A stretch of 64,000 bases of DNA from Sphingomonadaceae bacterium. GTDB lineage: Bacteria > Pseudomonadota > Alphaproteobacteria > Sphingomonadales > Sphingomonadaceae. The stretch's first letter is position 1; the number at the start of each line of letters is the position of its first letter. Made by a program: the position numbers and the translations under genes. Where the stretch lies: the NCBI GenBank assembly GCA_025359445.1, contig JANYGB010000019.1, positions 61,478 through 125,477 of the forward strand, read 5' to 3'. A model generated the notes under the pieces. The model had not been told where the DNA came from. It saw nothing but the letters and a program-made list of their open reading frames with translations, and made no database searches. Below, one piece after another: positions 10,438 through 20,498 of this stretch.

Positions 10438-11123
10438 GCGGAGGTGTCACTCGCGATAGACCCGTCGGCCAGCGTTACCACCCGTTCACAGCGCGCGGCG
10501 AGCGCGGCATCATGGGTAATGACAATCAAGGTCGCCCCGGCCTCGGCGCGGCGCGCGAACAGCAGATCCATCACGCTGCTGCCGGTGGCGGCGTCGAGGT
10601 TGCCGGTGGGTTCGTCTGCGAAGACCAGCGCGGGCTTGGGCGCGAGCGCGCGGGCAATCGCGACGCGCTGCTGCTCGCCACCCGACAGCTGCGCCGGATA
10701 ATGGCCAAGCCGTGCGCCCAGACCCACCGCCGCCAGCTCCGCCTCGGCGCGCGCCTTGGCATCGGGCATCCCCGCCAATTCCAGCGGGGTGATCACGTTT
10801 TCGAGCGCGGTCATCGTCGGGAGTAGGTGGAACGCTTGCAGCACCACCCCGATCCGTCCGCGCCGCGCCAAGGCCAAGGCGTCCTCACTCATCGCCGAGA
10901 AATCCTCGCCCGCAACTTGCAAAGTGCCGCCGCTGGCACGTTCCAGTCCGGACAGCACTGCCATCAGGCTGCTCTTGCCCGAGCCCGAGGGTCCGAGCAG
11001 CGCCAGCGTCTGGCCGTGCGGCACGGTCAGGTCGATCCCGCGCAATACTTCGACTGCGCTGTCGCCCTGGCCAAGACTGAGGGTAAGATTATGGGCCGCA
11101 ATCGCGGGCAGGGGGCTTGTCAC
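10434..11123 (-). CDS. ABC transporter ATP-binding protein (YbbA/LolD type)
   Basis: LALLGPSGSGKSSLMAVLSGLE (Walker A), LSGGEQQRVAIARAL signature, LVFADEPTGNLD. Confidence 0.9.
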   Translation of the reverse strand: MTSPLPAIAAHNLTLSLGQGDSAVEVLRGIDLTVPHGQTLALLGPSGSGKSSLMAVLSGLERASGGTLQVAGEDFSAMSEDALALARRGRIGVVLQAFHLLPTMTALENVITPLELAGMPDAKARAEAELAAVGLGARLGHYPAQLSGGEQQRVAIARALAPKPALVFADEPTGNLDAATGSSVMDLLFARRAEAGATLIVITHDAALAARCERVVTLADGSIASDTSA

Positions 11124-11170
11124 GTCGCGGGGATGCCATAGCTAGAGGGGGACACGAAGGAAGTTGCAGA

Positions 11171-11857
11171 ATGAAATGGAACCTGGTCGCCCTGCTTGCA
11201 ACCCCCTTGGCGCTGCTCGGCTGCAAGGAAGCTGCGCCGACGCCGCAGCCGAGCGCGCGTCCGGCGGCTTTAGCAGCGCCGGCTGCGGACGAGGTGACCA
11301 TCCTCGCGCTCGGTGACAGCCTGTTCGCCGGCTACGGCCTCGCCCCCGGGCAAAGCTACCCGGCGCACCTCGAGACCGCGCTCAAGGCGCGCGGCATTCC
11401 GGCGCGAATTGTCAATGCCGGGGTCTCGGGCGATACCACCGCCGATGGCTTGGCGCGGGTCGACTTCGTACTAAACGGGATGGGCCGCAAACCCGCCATG
11501 GCGATCATCAGTCTGGGCGGCAACGACATGCTTCGCGCGGTTCCGCCAGCCGAAACGCGGCGCAACCTGGCGGCGATCCTCGTCAAGTTTAGCGCTGCGA
11601 AAGTGCCGGTGGTGCTGCTGCAACTGCTCGCCGCGCCCAATTTGGGCAAGGATTACGCGGGCGGATTCAATCCGATCTATCCACAATTGGCGAAGCAATA
11701 CGGCGCAACACTGGTACCGTTCTGGCTCGCGCCGCTGCAGGGACATCCCGAGCTAGTGCAGGGCGATCATATCCACCCGACTTTGCCCGGGATCGACGCG
11801 TTGGTGGCAGGGACGGTGGATCGGGTTGTGGGGGCGGTGCCCTCAATGCGGAGGTGA
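11171..11857 (+). CDS. arylesterase / SGNH hydrolase (TesA-like lipoprotein)
   Basis: Lipobox-like LALLGC; VTILALGDSLFAGYGL block; divergent from the YbbAP-like pair, a common neighbourhood. Confidence 0.87.
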   Translation: MKWNLVALLATPLALLGCKEAAPTPQPSARPAALAAPAADEVTILALGDSLFAGYGLAPGQSYPAHLETALKARGIPARIVNAGVSGDTTADGLARVDFVLNGMGRKPAMAIISLGGNDMLRAVPPAETRRNLAAILVKFSAAKVPVVLLQLLAAPNLGKDYAGGFNPIYPQLAKQYGATLVPFWLAPLQGHPELVQGDHIHPTLPGIDALVAGTVDRVVGAVPSMRR

Positions 11858-11871
11858 CTTCACCAAAATCC

Positions 11872-12021
11872 GTTCGTCCTGAGGAGCGGCTGAGTTCTTG
11901 GGAAGACGCGTCTCGAAGGACCTGGCGCGGCTGTGGTTCGAGACGGGCCCCTTCGACTGCCCGCAAGGCAGGCGCTCTGGACATGCTTCGCTCCGCTCAG
12001 TCCCTCCTCACCACGAACGGG
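11872..12021. repeat. intergenic palindromic repeat element
   Basis: Terminal inverted segments CCGTTCGTCCTGAGGAG ... CTCCTCACCACGAACGG (15/17 complementary) with internal inverted segments. Confidence 0.6.
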
Positions 12022-12036
12022 TGATGGGTCTTTGAC

Positions 12037-13110
12037 TTAAGAAATCCGCACTGCCCGCCCGCCGCTGACCTGCCACACCGCTGCATGGTCCTTGATCGCC
12101 TCGAACGGCGCGAGTTCGGTCCCGGTTAGCCAGACCTGCGCCGACCCTGCCGCCAGCCGCTCGAACAACGCGGCGCGGCGCAGCGGATCGAGATGCGCGG
12201 CGACTTCATCCAGCAATAGCACGCCGGGGCGATCGGGTGATAGCAACTGCGCGTGAGCCAGCGTAATCGCGATCAGCATCGCCTTCTGCTCGCCGGTCGA
12301 GCAGGCGCTGGCCTCTTGGTCCTTGCCCGCCATGGTCACTGCCAGCTCGTCGCGGTGCGGGCCCACCAAGGTGCGCTGCGCGGCACGGTCGCGGCGGCGG
12401 CCTTCGGCCAATGCCGCAGCGAGATCCGCAGCATTGAGCGGCCCGCCCGGTTGGTAAGCCAGCGCGGGCCGCGCAAAAGGTGCATCGGGCAGAGCCTCAA
12501 GCGTCTCGGATAGCCGTGCGATCAGCCGCGCGCGAGCTCGCGCCACGGCCGCGCCCGCTTCGGCAATCTGTAGCTCGATCGCGCCGAGCCATTGCGGATC
12601 GGGTTCGGCCGGCTCGCCCAACAACCGCCCGCGCTCGCGCAAAGCCGCTTCGAGTTTGGCGGCATGGCGCGCGTGGCCGGGCTCCACCGCCAGCACCAGC
12701 CGGTCAAGAAACCGCCGCCGCGCGCCCGCGCTGTCCATGAACAGGCGGTCCATCGCCGGGGTCAGCCAGCCAATGCTAAGCCATTCGCCCAGCCGCACCG
12801 CAGGCGCATCAACGCCGTTAACCTGCACCACCCGCCGTCCGGGCCGGTCGGGCCGCGTTCCGGTGCCAAGCTGGACCTCGCCCGCAAGGTCGGCGCTGAC
12901 CGCAAATCCGTCGGCCGAGCCATGCGCGGCAATCTCGGCCAGCGCGGCCCGGCGCAGTCCGCGCCCGGGGGCAAGCAACGACAAGGCCTCGAGCACGTTG
13001 GTCTTGCCCGCGCCGTTCTCGCCAACCAGCAGGTTGAACCGCGCGGTCTCGTCGATCGCGGTGTCCAGATGGTTGCGAAACTGGGTCAGCCTGATGCGGT
13101 CGAGCGCCAT
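12037..13110 (-). CDS. recF: DNA replication/repair protein RecF
   Basis: MALDRIRLTQFRNHLDTAIDETARFNLLVGENGAGKTNVLEALSLLAPGRGLRRA. Confidence 0.92.
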   Translation of the reverse strand: MALDRIRLTQFRNHLDTAIDETARFNLLVGENGAGKTNVLEALSLLAPGRGLRRAALAEIAAHGSADGFAVSADLAGEVQLGTGTRPDRPGRRVVQVNGVDAPAVRLGEWLSIGWLTPAMDRLFMDSAGARRRFLDRLVLAVEPGHARHAAKLEAALRERGRLLGEPAEPDPQWLGAIELQIAEAGAAVARARARLIARLSETLEALPDAPFARPALAYQPGGPLNAADLAAALAEGRRRDRAAQRTLVGPHRDELAVTMAGKDQEASACSTGEQKAMLIAITLAHAQLLSPDRPGVLLLDEVAAHLDPLRRAALFERLAAGSAQVWLTGTELAPFEAIKDHAAVWQVSGGRAVRIS

Positions 13111-13256
13111 GCCGGGGCGATAGGTTGGCGCGCCGGGCCTGTCACGCAAAAGGCGCGTGCCGAAAGTTGGGAAATTTTACCAACATTTGTTTGTGAACGT
13201 TGGAGCAATTTTCCGTTCATCTGCGCGAAAGCTTGGATTTGCGGGATTTTTCAAAA

Positions 13257-13273
13257 TTGGCACGGCCGATGCA
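13257..13273 (+). promoter_or_regulatory. putative sigma-54 (RpoN) promoter
   Basis: TTGGCACG-GCCG-ATGCA versus consensus YTGGCACG-N4-TTGCW; 57 nt upstream of the small peptide ORF. Confidence 0.65.
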
Positions 13274-13329
13274 ATCACTGTCGCATCTGCCGGATGGCCG
13301 GCGGAACCAAACAACTCAGGAGACTGACA

Positions 13330-13467
13330 ATGACCAACCAGACCACTTTCACCAGCCGGCTCGTCGCTGCCGCCTCGGCTTTCATGATCTCGCTGCTGCT
13401 GATCAGCACCACGGTCAGCACCCCTTCGGCGGCCCATGCCACCGTCTATGTCGGAGAAGTCGCATGA
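13330..13467 (+). CDS. small single-TM peptide (45 aa)
   Basis: MTNQTTFTSRLVAAASAFMISLLLISTTVSTPSAAHATVYVGEVA preceded by CAGGAGACTGACA; 4-bp overlap with the following pspC-like gene. Confidence 0.6.
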   Translation: MTNQTTFTSRLVAAASAFMISLLLISTTVSTPSAAHATVYVGEVA

Positions 13468-13679
13468 GCATGGCCGACCATAACGATCGCACCGTCGCCC
13501 CGGCCCGCGGCTTTCGCCTTGGCAAAGCCAATGCAAAATTCATGGGTGTTTGCTCGGGGATCGCGGATTTCTTCGGCTGGGACGTCAATCTCGTCCGCAT
13601 CGCCTTCGCGCTGGGCACCGTGTTCGGCTTCGGCTCGCTGCTGATCGTCTACCTCGTGATCGGCCTCATCGCCGATTAA
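13464..13679 (+). CDS. PspC domain protein (short form)
   Basis: RGFRLGKANAKFMGVCSGIADFFGWDVNLVRIAFALGTVFGFGSLLIVYLVIGLIAD matches the PspC fold. Confidence 0.85.
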   Translation: MSMADHNDRTVAPARGFRLGKANAKFMGVCSGIADFFGWDVNLVRIAFALGTVFGFGSLLIVYLVIGLIAD

Positions 13680-13719
13680 GGCAAATCGCGGTGAGGCCCC
13701 GTCCTCTTGGGGATGGGGC

Positions 13720-14502
13720 CTAAACCGCAGACGTTTTTGCAAATGGCGAGAAATCGGTGCCGGTGTCGAACACCTCCACCCCCTCGCGGCGCTTGAGCCA
13801 GCCGACTACCGCATAAGTTACCGGGGTCAGCACGACCTCCCACATCACCTTGAGAAACCAGTTAACCACCATGACCGTGAATACCTGCGTGTTGCTCCAG
13901 GTGCCAAGGAACGCAATCGGGTAAAACAGTGCGCTATCGACGGCCTGGCCGAACACCGTTGAGCCAATCGTGCGGGTCCACAATTTACTGCCGCCGGTCA
14001 GGATCTTCATTTTGGCGAGCACGAAGCTGTTGACGAACTCCCCCGCCCAGAACGCAATCACCGAAGCGACGACGATCCGCCAGGTATTGCCGAACACGCT
14101 TTCGTAGGCGGTCTGGCCGCTCCACCCCGCGGCCGGCGGCAGCGCCACCACGACATAACTCATGAATGCCATGAACAGCAGGGCGGCGAACCCGGCCCAG
14201 ACGCAGCGCCGGGCATTGGCGTAGCCGTAAACCTCGGTCAGAATGTCACCCAGCACATAGCTGATCGGGAAAAACATGATCCCCGCGCCGAAAATCACCG
14301 TATCGCTGGCCGGCCGAAACATCTCAGGCAGCCACGACAGGATCGATGCAAGGCCCGGGACCACCACGAACGAAAGCTTGCTTGCCCCGATCAGGTTCGA
14401 CAGCAGCAGGATCGCGACGAACGCCGCCAGCATATAGTCGAAATAGCGGAAATGGCGGCGCGCGCTGGTAGTGCCATCGAGCGGGGTGAGGTTGCTGGTC
14501 AT
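13720..14502 (-). CDS. queuosine precursor transporter (YhhQ/VUT family)
   Basis: FRYFDYMLAAFVAILLLSNLIGASKL...FPISYVLGDILTEVYGYANARRCVWAGF. Confidence 0.88.
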   Translation of the reverse strand: MTSNLTPLDGTTSARRHFRYFDYMLAAFVAILLLSNLIGASKLSFVVVPGLASILSWLPEMFRPASDTVIFGAGIMFFPISYVLGDILTEVYGYANARRCVWAGFAALLFMAFMSYVVVALPPAAGWSGQTAYESVFGNTWRIVVASVIAFWAGEFVNSFVLAKMKILTGGSKLWTRTIGSTVFGQAVDSALFYPIAFLGTWSNTQVFTVMVVNWFLKVMWEVVLTPVTYAVVGWLKRREGVEVFDTGTDFSPFAKTSAV

Positions 14503-14563
14503 GGCCTGCAGGCTTAGCGGCGTTTGCACCTCTCGAAAAGCCTGCCTATGGATGCCGCTGCGC

Positions 14564-14640
14564 GCGCCCGTAGCTCAGCTGGATAGAGCGCGAGACTTCT
14601 AATCTTGAGGTCGCAGGTTCGACCCCTGCCGGGCGCGCCA
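14564..14640 (+). tRNA. tRNA-Arg(TCT)
   Basis: GCGCCCGTAGCTCAGCTGGATAGAGCGCGAGACTTCTAATCTTGAGGTCGCAGGTTCGACCCCTGCCGGGCGCGCCA; cloverleaf, anticodon TCT. Confidence 0.95.
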
Positions 14641-14647
14641 ATTTTCC

Positions 14648-15448
14648 TTAACCACGCGCTGCGCTTTCCAGCTTTTCGCCAGCGACCGGGTAGCCTGCAT
14701 CGGCCGGGATCATCAGCCACGGCTCTCCGTCGCGCTGCTCCATGAACGGGGTAATCATGCATGAGGGGAACCGCGCCACGTGGTCCAGCGCATCGGCAAA
14801 ATTGCCGAACTGGGCAAGCCGTTCGAGGTTGCGCCGGGTCGGGAAGATCACCTTGATCTCGCCGCTGTCGGCCATCATCAGGGCATCGCACGCACTGGCC
14901 CAGAACAAGTGGGTATTCTCGGTATCGTCGACCGCCAGATCGACCGCGCCGGTACCCAGATCGGCGAGGTAGAAGCGGGTATCAAACACACGCACTTCCT
15001 TGTGGCGCGGCCGCCAGCGCGAGAAGGCTACCAGGCGCTCCAGATCGAGCGTCCAGTCCATCGCGGTAAGGGTTGGGGCGAGTTCGCCGGTTTCAAGCAG
15101 CAATTGCCGCGCCTGGCGGGCCTCAGCGAGCGTTGGGTTCTGGTGGAACCCAACCGCAAGACCGGTTTCTTCGAGCGTTTCGCGCACCGCCGCGATCCGT
15201 GCTGCCACTTCGTCAAGCGCATCGGCATCGCTGGCTCCCAAGTGTTGCGCCAGCACGCGATCGGCCTCATCGACCCGGCCACCGGGAAACACCGCGGCTC
15301 CGCCGGCGAAGCGCATTTCCTTGGCGCGCTGGACCATCAGCAATTGCGGCGCGCCGCCGGTCGGTGCGTGGCGAAAGATGACCATCGTGGCGGCGGGAAT
15401 GGCGGGCGGCGCATCGTCGTCGTGCGCAAACATTTCTATGACATCCAT
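14648..15448 (-). CDS. NUDIX hydrolase
   Basis: GGAAVFPGGRVDEAD...EVAARIAAVRETLEETGL, Nudix-box-like; in-frame upstream start at 15484. Confidence 0.8.
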   Translation of the reverse strand: MDVIEMFAHDDDAPPAIPAATMVIFRHAPTGGAPQLLMVQRAKEMRFAGGAAVFPGGRVDEADRVLAQHLGASDADALDEVAARIAAVRETLEETGLAVGFHQNPTLAEARQARQLLLETGELAPTLTAMDWTLDLERLVAFSRWRPRHKEVRVFDTRFYLADLGTGAVDLAVDDTENTHLFWASACDALMMADSGEIKVIFPTRRNLERLAQFGNFADALDHVARFPSCMITPFMEQRDGEPWLMIPADAGYPVAGEKLESAARG

Positions 15449-15586
15449 GCTGGCCAGCCTGGCGCGGCAACGCCGGTTTGCCAAGCGCTAATCCGCGCTC
15501 ACCAGGTGTCGGCCAAATTTACAAATACACCCAAGCGTGCACGCCCGTGACTAACTAAATCCACGAGATATCGACGAATTTCGTTT

Positions 15587-15603
15587 TTGGCACGGCCTCT
15601 GCA
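15587..15603 (+). promoter_or_regulatory. putative sigma-54 (RpoN) promoter
   Basis: TTGGCACG-GCCT-CTGCA; same spacing and nearly the same sequence as 13257-13273. Confidence 0.5.
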
Positions 15604-15846
15604 TAGATGTTGTTACCCCCAAGTAGTCTCGAATGAGGCGGGGCCGCCCCCTGGTCTCTGCGGTCCCGCCTCCCCGAGTCTCCCTTCACAACTCACAGCG
15701 CCAAGCGCCGGTTAAAGGCGACCTTCCAGACGGTTGGTCAATTTCTCGCTAACGCGCGGGAAAGCGTTTCTTCACGCCTTTGCGCTAGTTACGGCCAGCG
15801 CAGATTTCCGCCCGTTGCGGGACCGGCGCGGGGGGACCAGATAAGC

Positions 15847-18075
15847 GTGAGCGTCGGCACAAACCAGATCCGGGATTGGCGGCGGACCCGTTTGTTCGGG
15901 CCGATCGTGTCGATGGCTCTGGCCGGGCTGGTATTACTGGTGGTCCTTGCCGCATTTCTGATCCAACGGTTCGACGTCGCCTCGGCCGACCATGAGCGAG
16001 CTATCGTCCAGCGCGGGATTGTCGAACAGGGCAAGGAACTTGATGCCGTGATCGCCACCCAAGTCAATTGGGACAGCGCGATCGAAATGCTCGACAACAA
16101 GTTCAATCCGGCCTGGGCTGATTTCAACTTGGGAAACTACCTTTATACCTTCAATGGCTTTAGCCACGTTTTCGTGATCGACGGCACAGAACGGCCGATC
16201 TATGCGGCGGCAAAGGGTGAGCGCAGCGGTCTCGCCGGGTTCGTTCCGTTCAAGCCAATCGCCGACCAGCTCATCCCGCGCATCCGCAGCGCCGAGCTGC
16301 AGCGCGGACCGATCAAGCCGCGGCCGGGCAAGAACAATATTCTGATCCCGCCGATCCAGGGCAATGCCTTCGCCCAAATCGACGGACAGATGTATGTAGT
16401 CAATGCCACGCTGGTCCAGCCTGATTTCGGCAAGAAGCTGCCAAAAGGGCCGCGTGCACCGATTACCATTGCGGCCAAGCCCATCGACCAGGTGATGCTT
16501 CAGGCTTTTGCCGATCGCTATTTGCTTGATGCGCCAATGCTGGTAAAAACCACATACCAATCGCCAGCACGGCAGCACGCCGTGCTCCAAGCACCCGATC
16601 ACACCCCGCTTGCCGCGCTGTCGTGGATCCCGGCCAAGCCGGGTACGTTGCTGCGCGAGAAGATTCAGGTGCCGTTGCTGATCGGCGTACTGCTGTTGGC
16701 ACTGCTCGCGATGAGCGTGGTGAGGCGCGGCGCGGCGATGGTGCAGGAACTCATCGCCAGCGAACAGCGCTCCAAGCATCTGGCCTATCATGATTTGCTG
16801 ACCCAGCTGCCCAACCGGGCCATGCTGTTCGAGCAACTGCGCGCCTTGCTCGCCGCGCGGCAACCCGGCGGAACACCGCTTGCGGTCATTTGCGTCGATC
16901 TCGACCGGTTCAAGGAGGTCAACGATACGCTGGGTCATCATGCCGGCGACCTGTTGATTCAGGCCGTCGCGTCGCGGTTGCGCACGGCTTGCCCGGACGC
17001 TGAATTGATCGCACGGCTTGGCGGCGATGAGTTCGTGATCCTGCACGAAGTGTCGGGCACGGCGCTGCTTGATGTGCTGCCGGGCCGGGTGCTCGCCACC
17101 GTATCGGAGCGGGTCGGGACCGAATACGGCTGGCTCGAGGTTGGCTGTTCGCTGGGCATTGCAGTGATCGATAATCCCGGAGTCGAGCCATCCGAAGCGC
17201 TGCGCTGGGCCGATATCGCGCTTTATCGCTCGAAGGAATCGGGCCGCAACTGTGTGACGCTGTTTGAACCTGAAATGGACGAAGCGCTGCGCTCGCGGTT
17301 GTCGCTTGAAGCCGATTTACGCCGCGCGGTGCAGGATGGCTCGCTCCGCATGGTTTATCAGCCGCAGGTTGATCGCAGCGGCGCAATCACCGGGGTCGAG
17401 GCTTTGCTCCGCTGGGACCACCCTGAACGCGGGCCGGTCCCGCCGGGCGTGTTCGTGCCGCTCGCGGAGGAAACCGGGGTGATCTTGGCGCTTGGCGAGT
17501 TCGTGCTGCGCCGGGTGTTCAATGAAACGCACGGCTGGCAGCAAGCACGAGTGGCGATTAACATTTCGGCGGTACAGCTTCGTGCGTCCGGCTTTGCCGC
17601 GCTGGTCATGCGACTTGCCGCTGAAGCCGGGATCGATCCGGCGCGCTATGAAATCGAACTCACAGAAACCGCGCTGCTTGGGAACGATCCCCAGATTGCT
17701 GCGAATGTCGATGCACTGAAGCGGCTCGGCTTCTCGATTGCGCTCGGTGATTTTGGTACCGGCTATTCGAGCCTATCAGTGTTGCAACGCTTCGCTGTGG
17801 ACCGGATCAAGATCGACCGTTCGTTCGTCAGCGCGCTCGAAAATACGGGGGAGTCCGGTGCGCTAGTGGAATCGATGCTCAAGCTGGCACGGGCGATCAA
17901 CCTTAGCGTCATAGCCGAGGGGGTCGAAACCGAAGCTCAGAAGGAACGTCTGGTGCTGTGCGGTTGCGCCGATTTCCAAGGGCACCTGACCGGCATGCCG
18001 CTGCCAGCGGATGAAACCGCGCAATTACTAGGTGTGGTCGTGCCGGCGGGTCGGAAGGTCAGACGGCAGGGATAA
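15847..18075 (+). CDS. bifunctional diguanylate cyclase/phosphodiesterase with CHASE4-like sensor (GGDEF-EAL)
   Basis: N-terminal TM + [76 protein letters not shown]. Confidence 0.9.
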   Translation: MSVGTNQIRDWRRTRLFGPIVSMALAGLVLLVVLAAFLIQRFDVASADHERAIVQRGIVEQGKELDAVIATQVNWDSAIEMLDNKFNPAWADFNLGNYLYTFNGFSHVFVIDGTERPIYAAAKGERSGLAGFVPFKPIADQLIPRIRSAELQRGPIKPRPGKNNILIPPIQGNAFAQIDGQMYVVNATLVQPDFGKKLPKGPRAPITIAAKPIDQVMLQAFADRYLLDAPMLVKTTYQSPARQHAVLQAPDHTPLAALSWIPAKPGTLLREKIQVPLLIGVLLLALLAMSVVRRGAAMVQELIASEQRSKHLAYHDLLTQLPNRAMLFEQLRALLAARQPGGTPLAVICVDLDRFKEVNDTLGHHAGDLLIQAVASRLRTACPDAELIARLGGDEFVILHEVSGTALLDVLPGRVLATVSERVGTEYGWLEVGCSLGIAVIDNPGVEPSEALRWADIALYRSKESGRNCVTLFEPEMDEALRSRLSLEADLRRAVQDGSLRMVYQPQVDRSGAITGVEALLRWDHPERGPVPPGVFVPLAEETGVILALGEFVLRRVFNETHGWQQARVAINISAVQLRASGFAALVMRLAAEAGIDPARYEIELTETALLGNDPQIAANVDALKRLGFSIALGDFGTGYSSLSVLQRFAVDRIKIDRSFVSALENTGESGALVESMLKLARAINLSVIAEGVETEAQKERLVLCGCADFQGHLTGMPLPADETAQLLGVVVPAGRKVRRQG

Positions 18076-18388
18076 GCCCGGCGCTGGTGAGCGCCTGCTG
18101 CAATTCGCCGGCCTCGTACATTTCCATCATGATATCGCTCCCGCCAAGGAATTCGCCCTTGATGTAGAGCTGGGGGATGGTCGGCCAGTCCGAATAGGCC
18201 TTGATCCCCTGGCGCACTTCCATGTCCTGCAACACATCCACGGTCTCGTAAGTCACGCCCAGGTGATCAAGGATCGAGATCGCCTTGCTGGAAAAGCCGC
18301 ATTGCGGGAACAATGGCGTGCCCTTCATGAACAGCACCACGTCGTTGCTGGTGACGATTTGTTCGATGCGGGCGTTTGCTTCTGACAT
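18059..18388 (-). CDS. grxD: Grx4-family monothiol glutaredoxin
   Basis: [29 protein letters not shown]...[19 protein letters not shown] (CGFS motif). Confidence 0.93.
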   Translation of the reverse strand: MSEANARIEQIVTSNDVVLFMKGTPLFPQCGFSSKAISILDHLGVTYETVDVLQDMEVRQGIKAYSDWPTIPQLYIKGEFLGGSDIMMEMYEAGELQQALTSAGLIPAV

Positions 18389-18407
18389 GGGGGTAACTCC
18401 TTGCCGC

Positions 18408-18641
18408 TCAAATGGGGGCGGCGGTGGTGAGTTGCAAGGCGTGGAGCTCCTCGCCCATTCGCCCGCCAAGCGCGGCATAGACCAGCTTGTGCTGCGCGAT
18501 CCGCGGCTTGCCGGCAAATTCGGGCGCAACCACGTGCGCGGCATAGTGATTGCCGTCACCTGCCAGATCGGTGATCGTCACCTCGGCCCCGGGCAGTCCG
18601 GTGCGGATAAGCGTTTCAATCTCAGCAGCCGCCATCGCCAT
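18408..18641 (-). CDS. bolA: BolA family protein
   Basis: [51 protein letters not shown]. Confidence 0.9.
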   Translation of the reverse strand: MAMAAAEIETLIRTGLPGAEVTITDLAGDGNHYAAHVVAPEFAGKPRIAQHKLVYAALGGRMGEELHALQLTTAAPI

Positions 18642-18652
18642 CGCGCGCGGCC

Positions 18653-18976
18653 TCAGCCTTCGCCCATCAAGGCGCGTTTGGCTTCGACTGCCTTGGCTTC
18701 GAGCGCTTCGCGAATGTCGGTTTCGCTGACCTCGACCCCGGCCGAGGTCAAGTCGCCAAGCAGCTTGCGGATTACGTCTTCGTCGCCCGATTCCTCAAAA
18801 TCGGCCTGGACCACGCTCTTGGCATAGGCCTCGGCTTCGACCGCCGAGAGTCCCATGCGTTCTGCTGCCCAGGTCCCGACCAACCGGTTCCGGCGGGCGT
18901 GAATGCGAAAGTGCATTTCCTCGTCGTGGGCGAACTTGCTTTCGGCGGCCCGCTCGCGGTCTTGAAAATCGGTCAT
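18653..18976 (-). CDS. DUF1476 family protein (ATPase inhibitor zeta-like)
   Basis: MTDFQDRERAAESKFAHDEEMHFRIHARRNRLVGTWAAERMGL... Confidence 0.85.
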   Translation of the reverse strand: MTDFQDRERAAESKFAHDEEMHFRIHARRNRLVGTWAAERMGLSAVEAEAYAKSVVQADFEESGDEDVIRKLLGDLTSAGVEVSETDIREALEAKAVEAKRALMGEG

Positions 18977-19008
18977 GTCAGCTCCTGATGATCTTTGCGG
19001 CGCAGCGC

Positions 19009-19488
19009 TCAGCCCGGCTTGGCCGGCGGCGGCATCTTGTAGGCATCGTGGCAGCCCTTGCATGCCGCGCCAGTGCTGGCAAGCGCGGCATCGAAGGCGG
19101 GTTTGTCATCGGCTGCGGCGGCTGCAGCGAGCGCCTTGGTCGCAATGATATAGACCTGCGCCTTGGCGTTAAACCCGGCGCGATCGGTGAAAACCTCGGC
19201 CTTGGCTTCGCTTTTTGCGCCCTTGGTCGAATCTGCAAACAGCGTTGGCAACGACGCTGCCCACTTGGCCAGACCGCCAGCGGGGAAAGCCAGATTCTTG
19301 AGCGGCACCCCGTTGGCGCTGGCGTTTTTGAGCAGGGTCATCGACGAAGCCGACATGTCCATCCCGGCCTGCCGCGCCGCGATCAGTTCTGCAGCGCTGG
19401 GCGCGACTGAATGCGCGGCTGGCTTGGCGTAAAGCGCGTAGCCCGAGGTAAGCAGGGCTCCGGCAAGAATTAAACGAGCTGCGTTCAT
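19009..19488 (-). CDS. cytochrome c-prime / c556 family protein
   Basis: Signal peptide; C-terminal CKGCHDAYK haem-binding motif. Confidence 0.85.
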   Translation of the reverse strand: MNAARLILAGALLTSGYALYAKPAAHSVAPSAAELIAARQAGMDMSASSMTLLKNASANGVPLKNLAFPAGGLAKWAASLPTLFADSTKGAKSEAKAEVFTDRAGFNAKAQVYIIATKALAAAAAADDKPAFDAALASTGAACKGCHDAYKMPPPAKPG

Positions 19489-20498
19489 GTATCGTCTCCC
19501 GAATTCATCGTTACGACAACCTTGCCGATTGCTTTGCGCATCGCAAGCAACGTGATCGCCTCGCCGCCGCGCTCGAGCGGGAAGCTGGCGGAAACTTTGG
19601 GATTGATTTTGCCGGTTTTGAGCAGATCGAACAATGTCGCGATGTGCACCGCGTTGGCCTCGGGATCGCGCGCCGCAAAAGCACCCCAGAACACCCCGCA
19701 CACGTCGCAGCTTTTAAGCAGGGTCAGGTTGAGCGGCAGCCGGGCGATTCCCGCCGGGAAGCCGACCACGCAGAACCGGCCCTCCCACGCGATCGCGCGC
19801 ACCGCCGGTTCGGAATAGTCACCACCGACGATATCATAAACCACGTTAGCTCCGCCAGGGCCGCATGCTGTCTTGAATGCTTCGGCCAAGGCTTTGGACT
19901 GGTCCTTGTCGAGCGGCGCAACCGGATAGATCACCACTTCATCAGCGCCGTGCTCGCGCGCGACCGCAGCCTTTTCCTCGCTCGACACCGCAGCAACCAC
20001 CTTTGCGCCGTAAGCCTTGCCCAGTTCTACCGCCGCCAGGCCAACCCCGCCAGCGGCACCCAGCACCAGCAAAGTATCTCCGGCCTTCAGGTGCCCGCGA
20101 TCGAGCAGTCCATGCATGTTGGTGCCGTACGTCATCAGCAGCGATGCGCCGGTTTCAAAGCTCACCCCATCGGGCAGCGCAAACAGCTTGTCGGCCGGGG
20201 CGAGCACTTGTTCGGCCAGCCCGCCATTGCCCATCATCGCGATGACGCGGTCACCGACTTGCCACTGGGTCACGCCATCGCCAACCGCGGCAATCACACC
20301 GGATAATTCGCCGCCGGGCGCAAACGGCCGGGGCGGTTTGAACTGATACATGTCCTTGATGATCAACACATCGGGATAGTTGATCGCGCAGGCCTTGACC
20401 GTGATCAGGACCTGGCCGGGGCCGGGGACAGGGCTCGCGATCTCGTCAAGTTGCAGCGTCTCGGGCCCGCCAATGGCGTGGCTGCGTAAGGCTTTCAT
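19485..20498 (-). CDS. NADPH:quinone oxidoreductase family protein
   Basis: [32 protein letters not shown]...[27 protein letters not shown]. Confidence 0.88.
   Translation of the reverse strand: MKALRSHAIGGPETLQLDEIASPVPGPGQVLITVKACAINYPDVLIIKDMYQFKPPRPFAPGGELSGVIAAVGDGVTQWQVGDRVIAMMGNGGLAEQVLAPADKLFALPDGVSFETGASLLMTYGTNMHGLLDRGHLKAGDTLLVLGAAGGVGLAAVELGKAYGAKVVAAVSSEEKAAVAREHGADEVVIYPVAPLDKDQSKALAEAFKTACGPGGANVVYDIVGGDYSEPAVRAIAWEGRFCVVGFPAGIARLPLNLTLLKSCDVCGVFWGAFAARDPEANAVHIATLFDLLKTGKINPKVSASFPLERGGEAITLLAMRKAIGKVVVTMNSGDDT

Noticed and set aside
15607-15636. Mini-ORF MLLPPSSLE* after the 15587 sigma-54-like site, as a leader peptide
   Set aside because: Its ATG would be at or upstream of the predicted +1 and no ribosome-binding site is visible.
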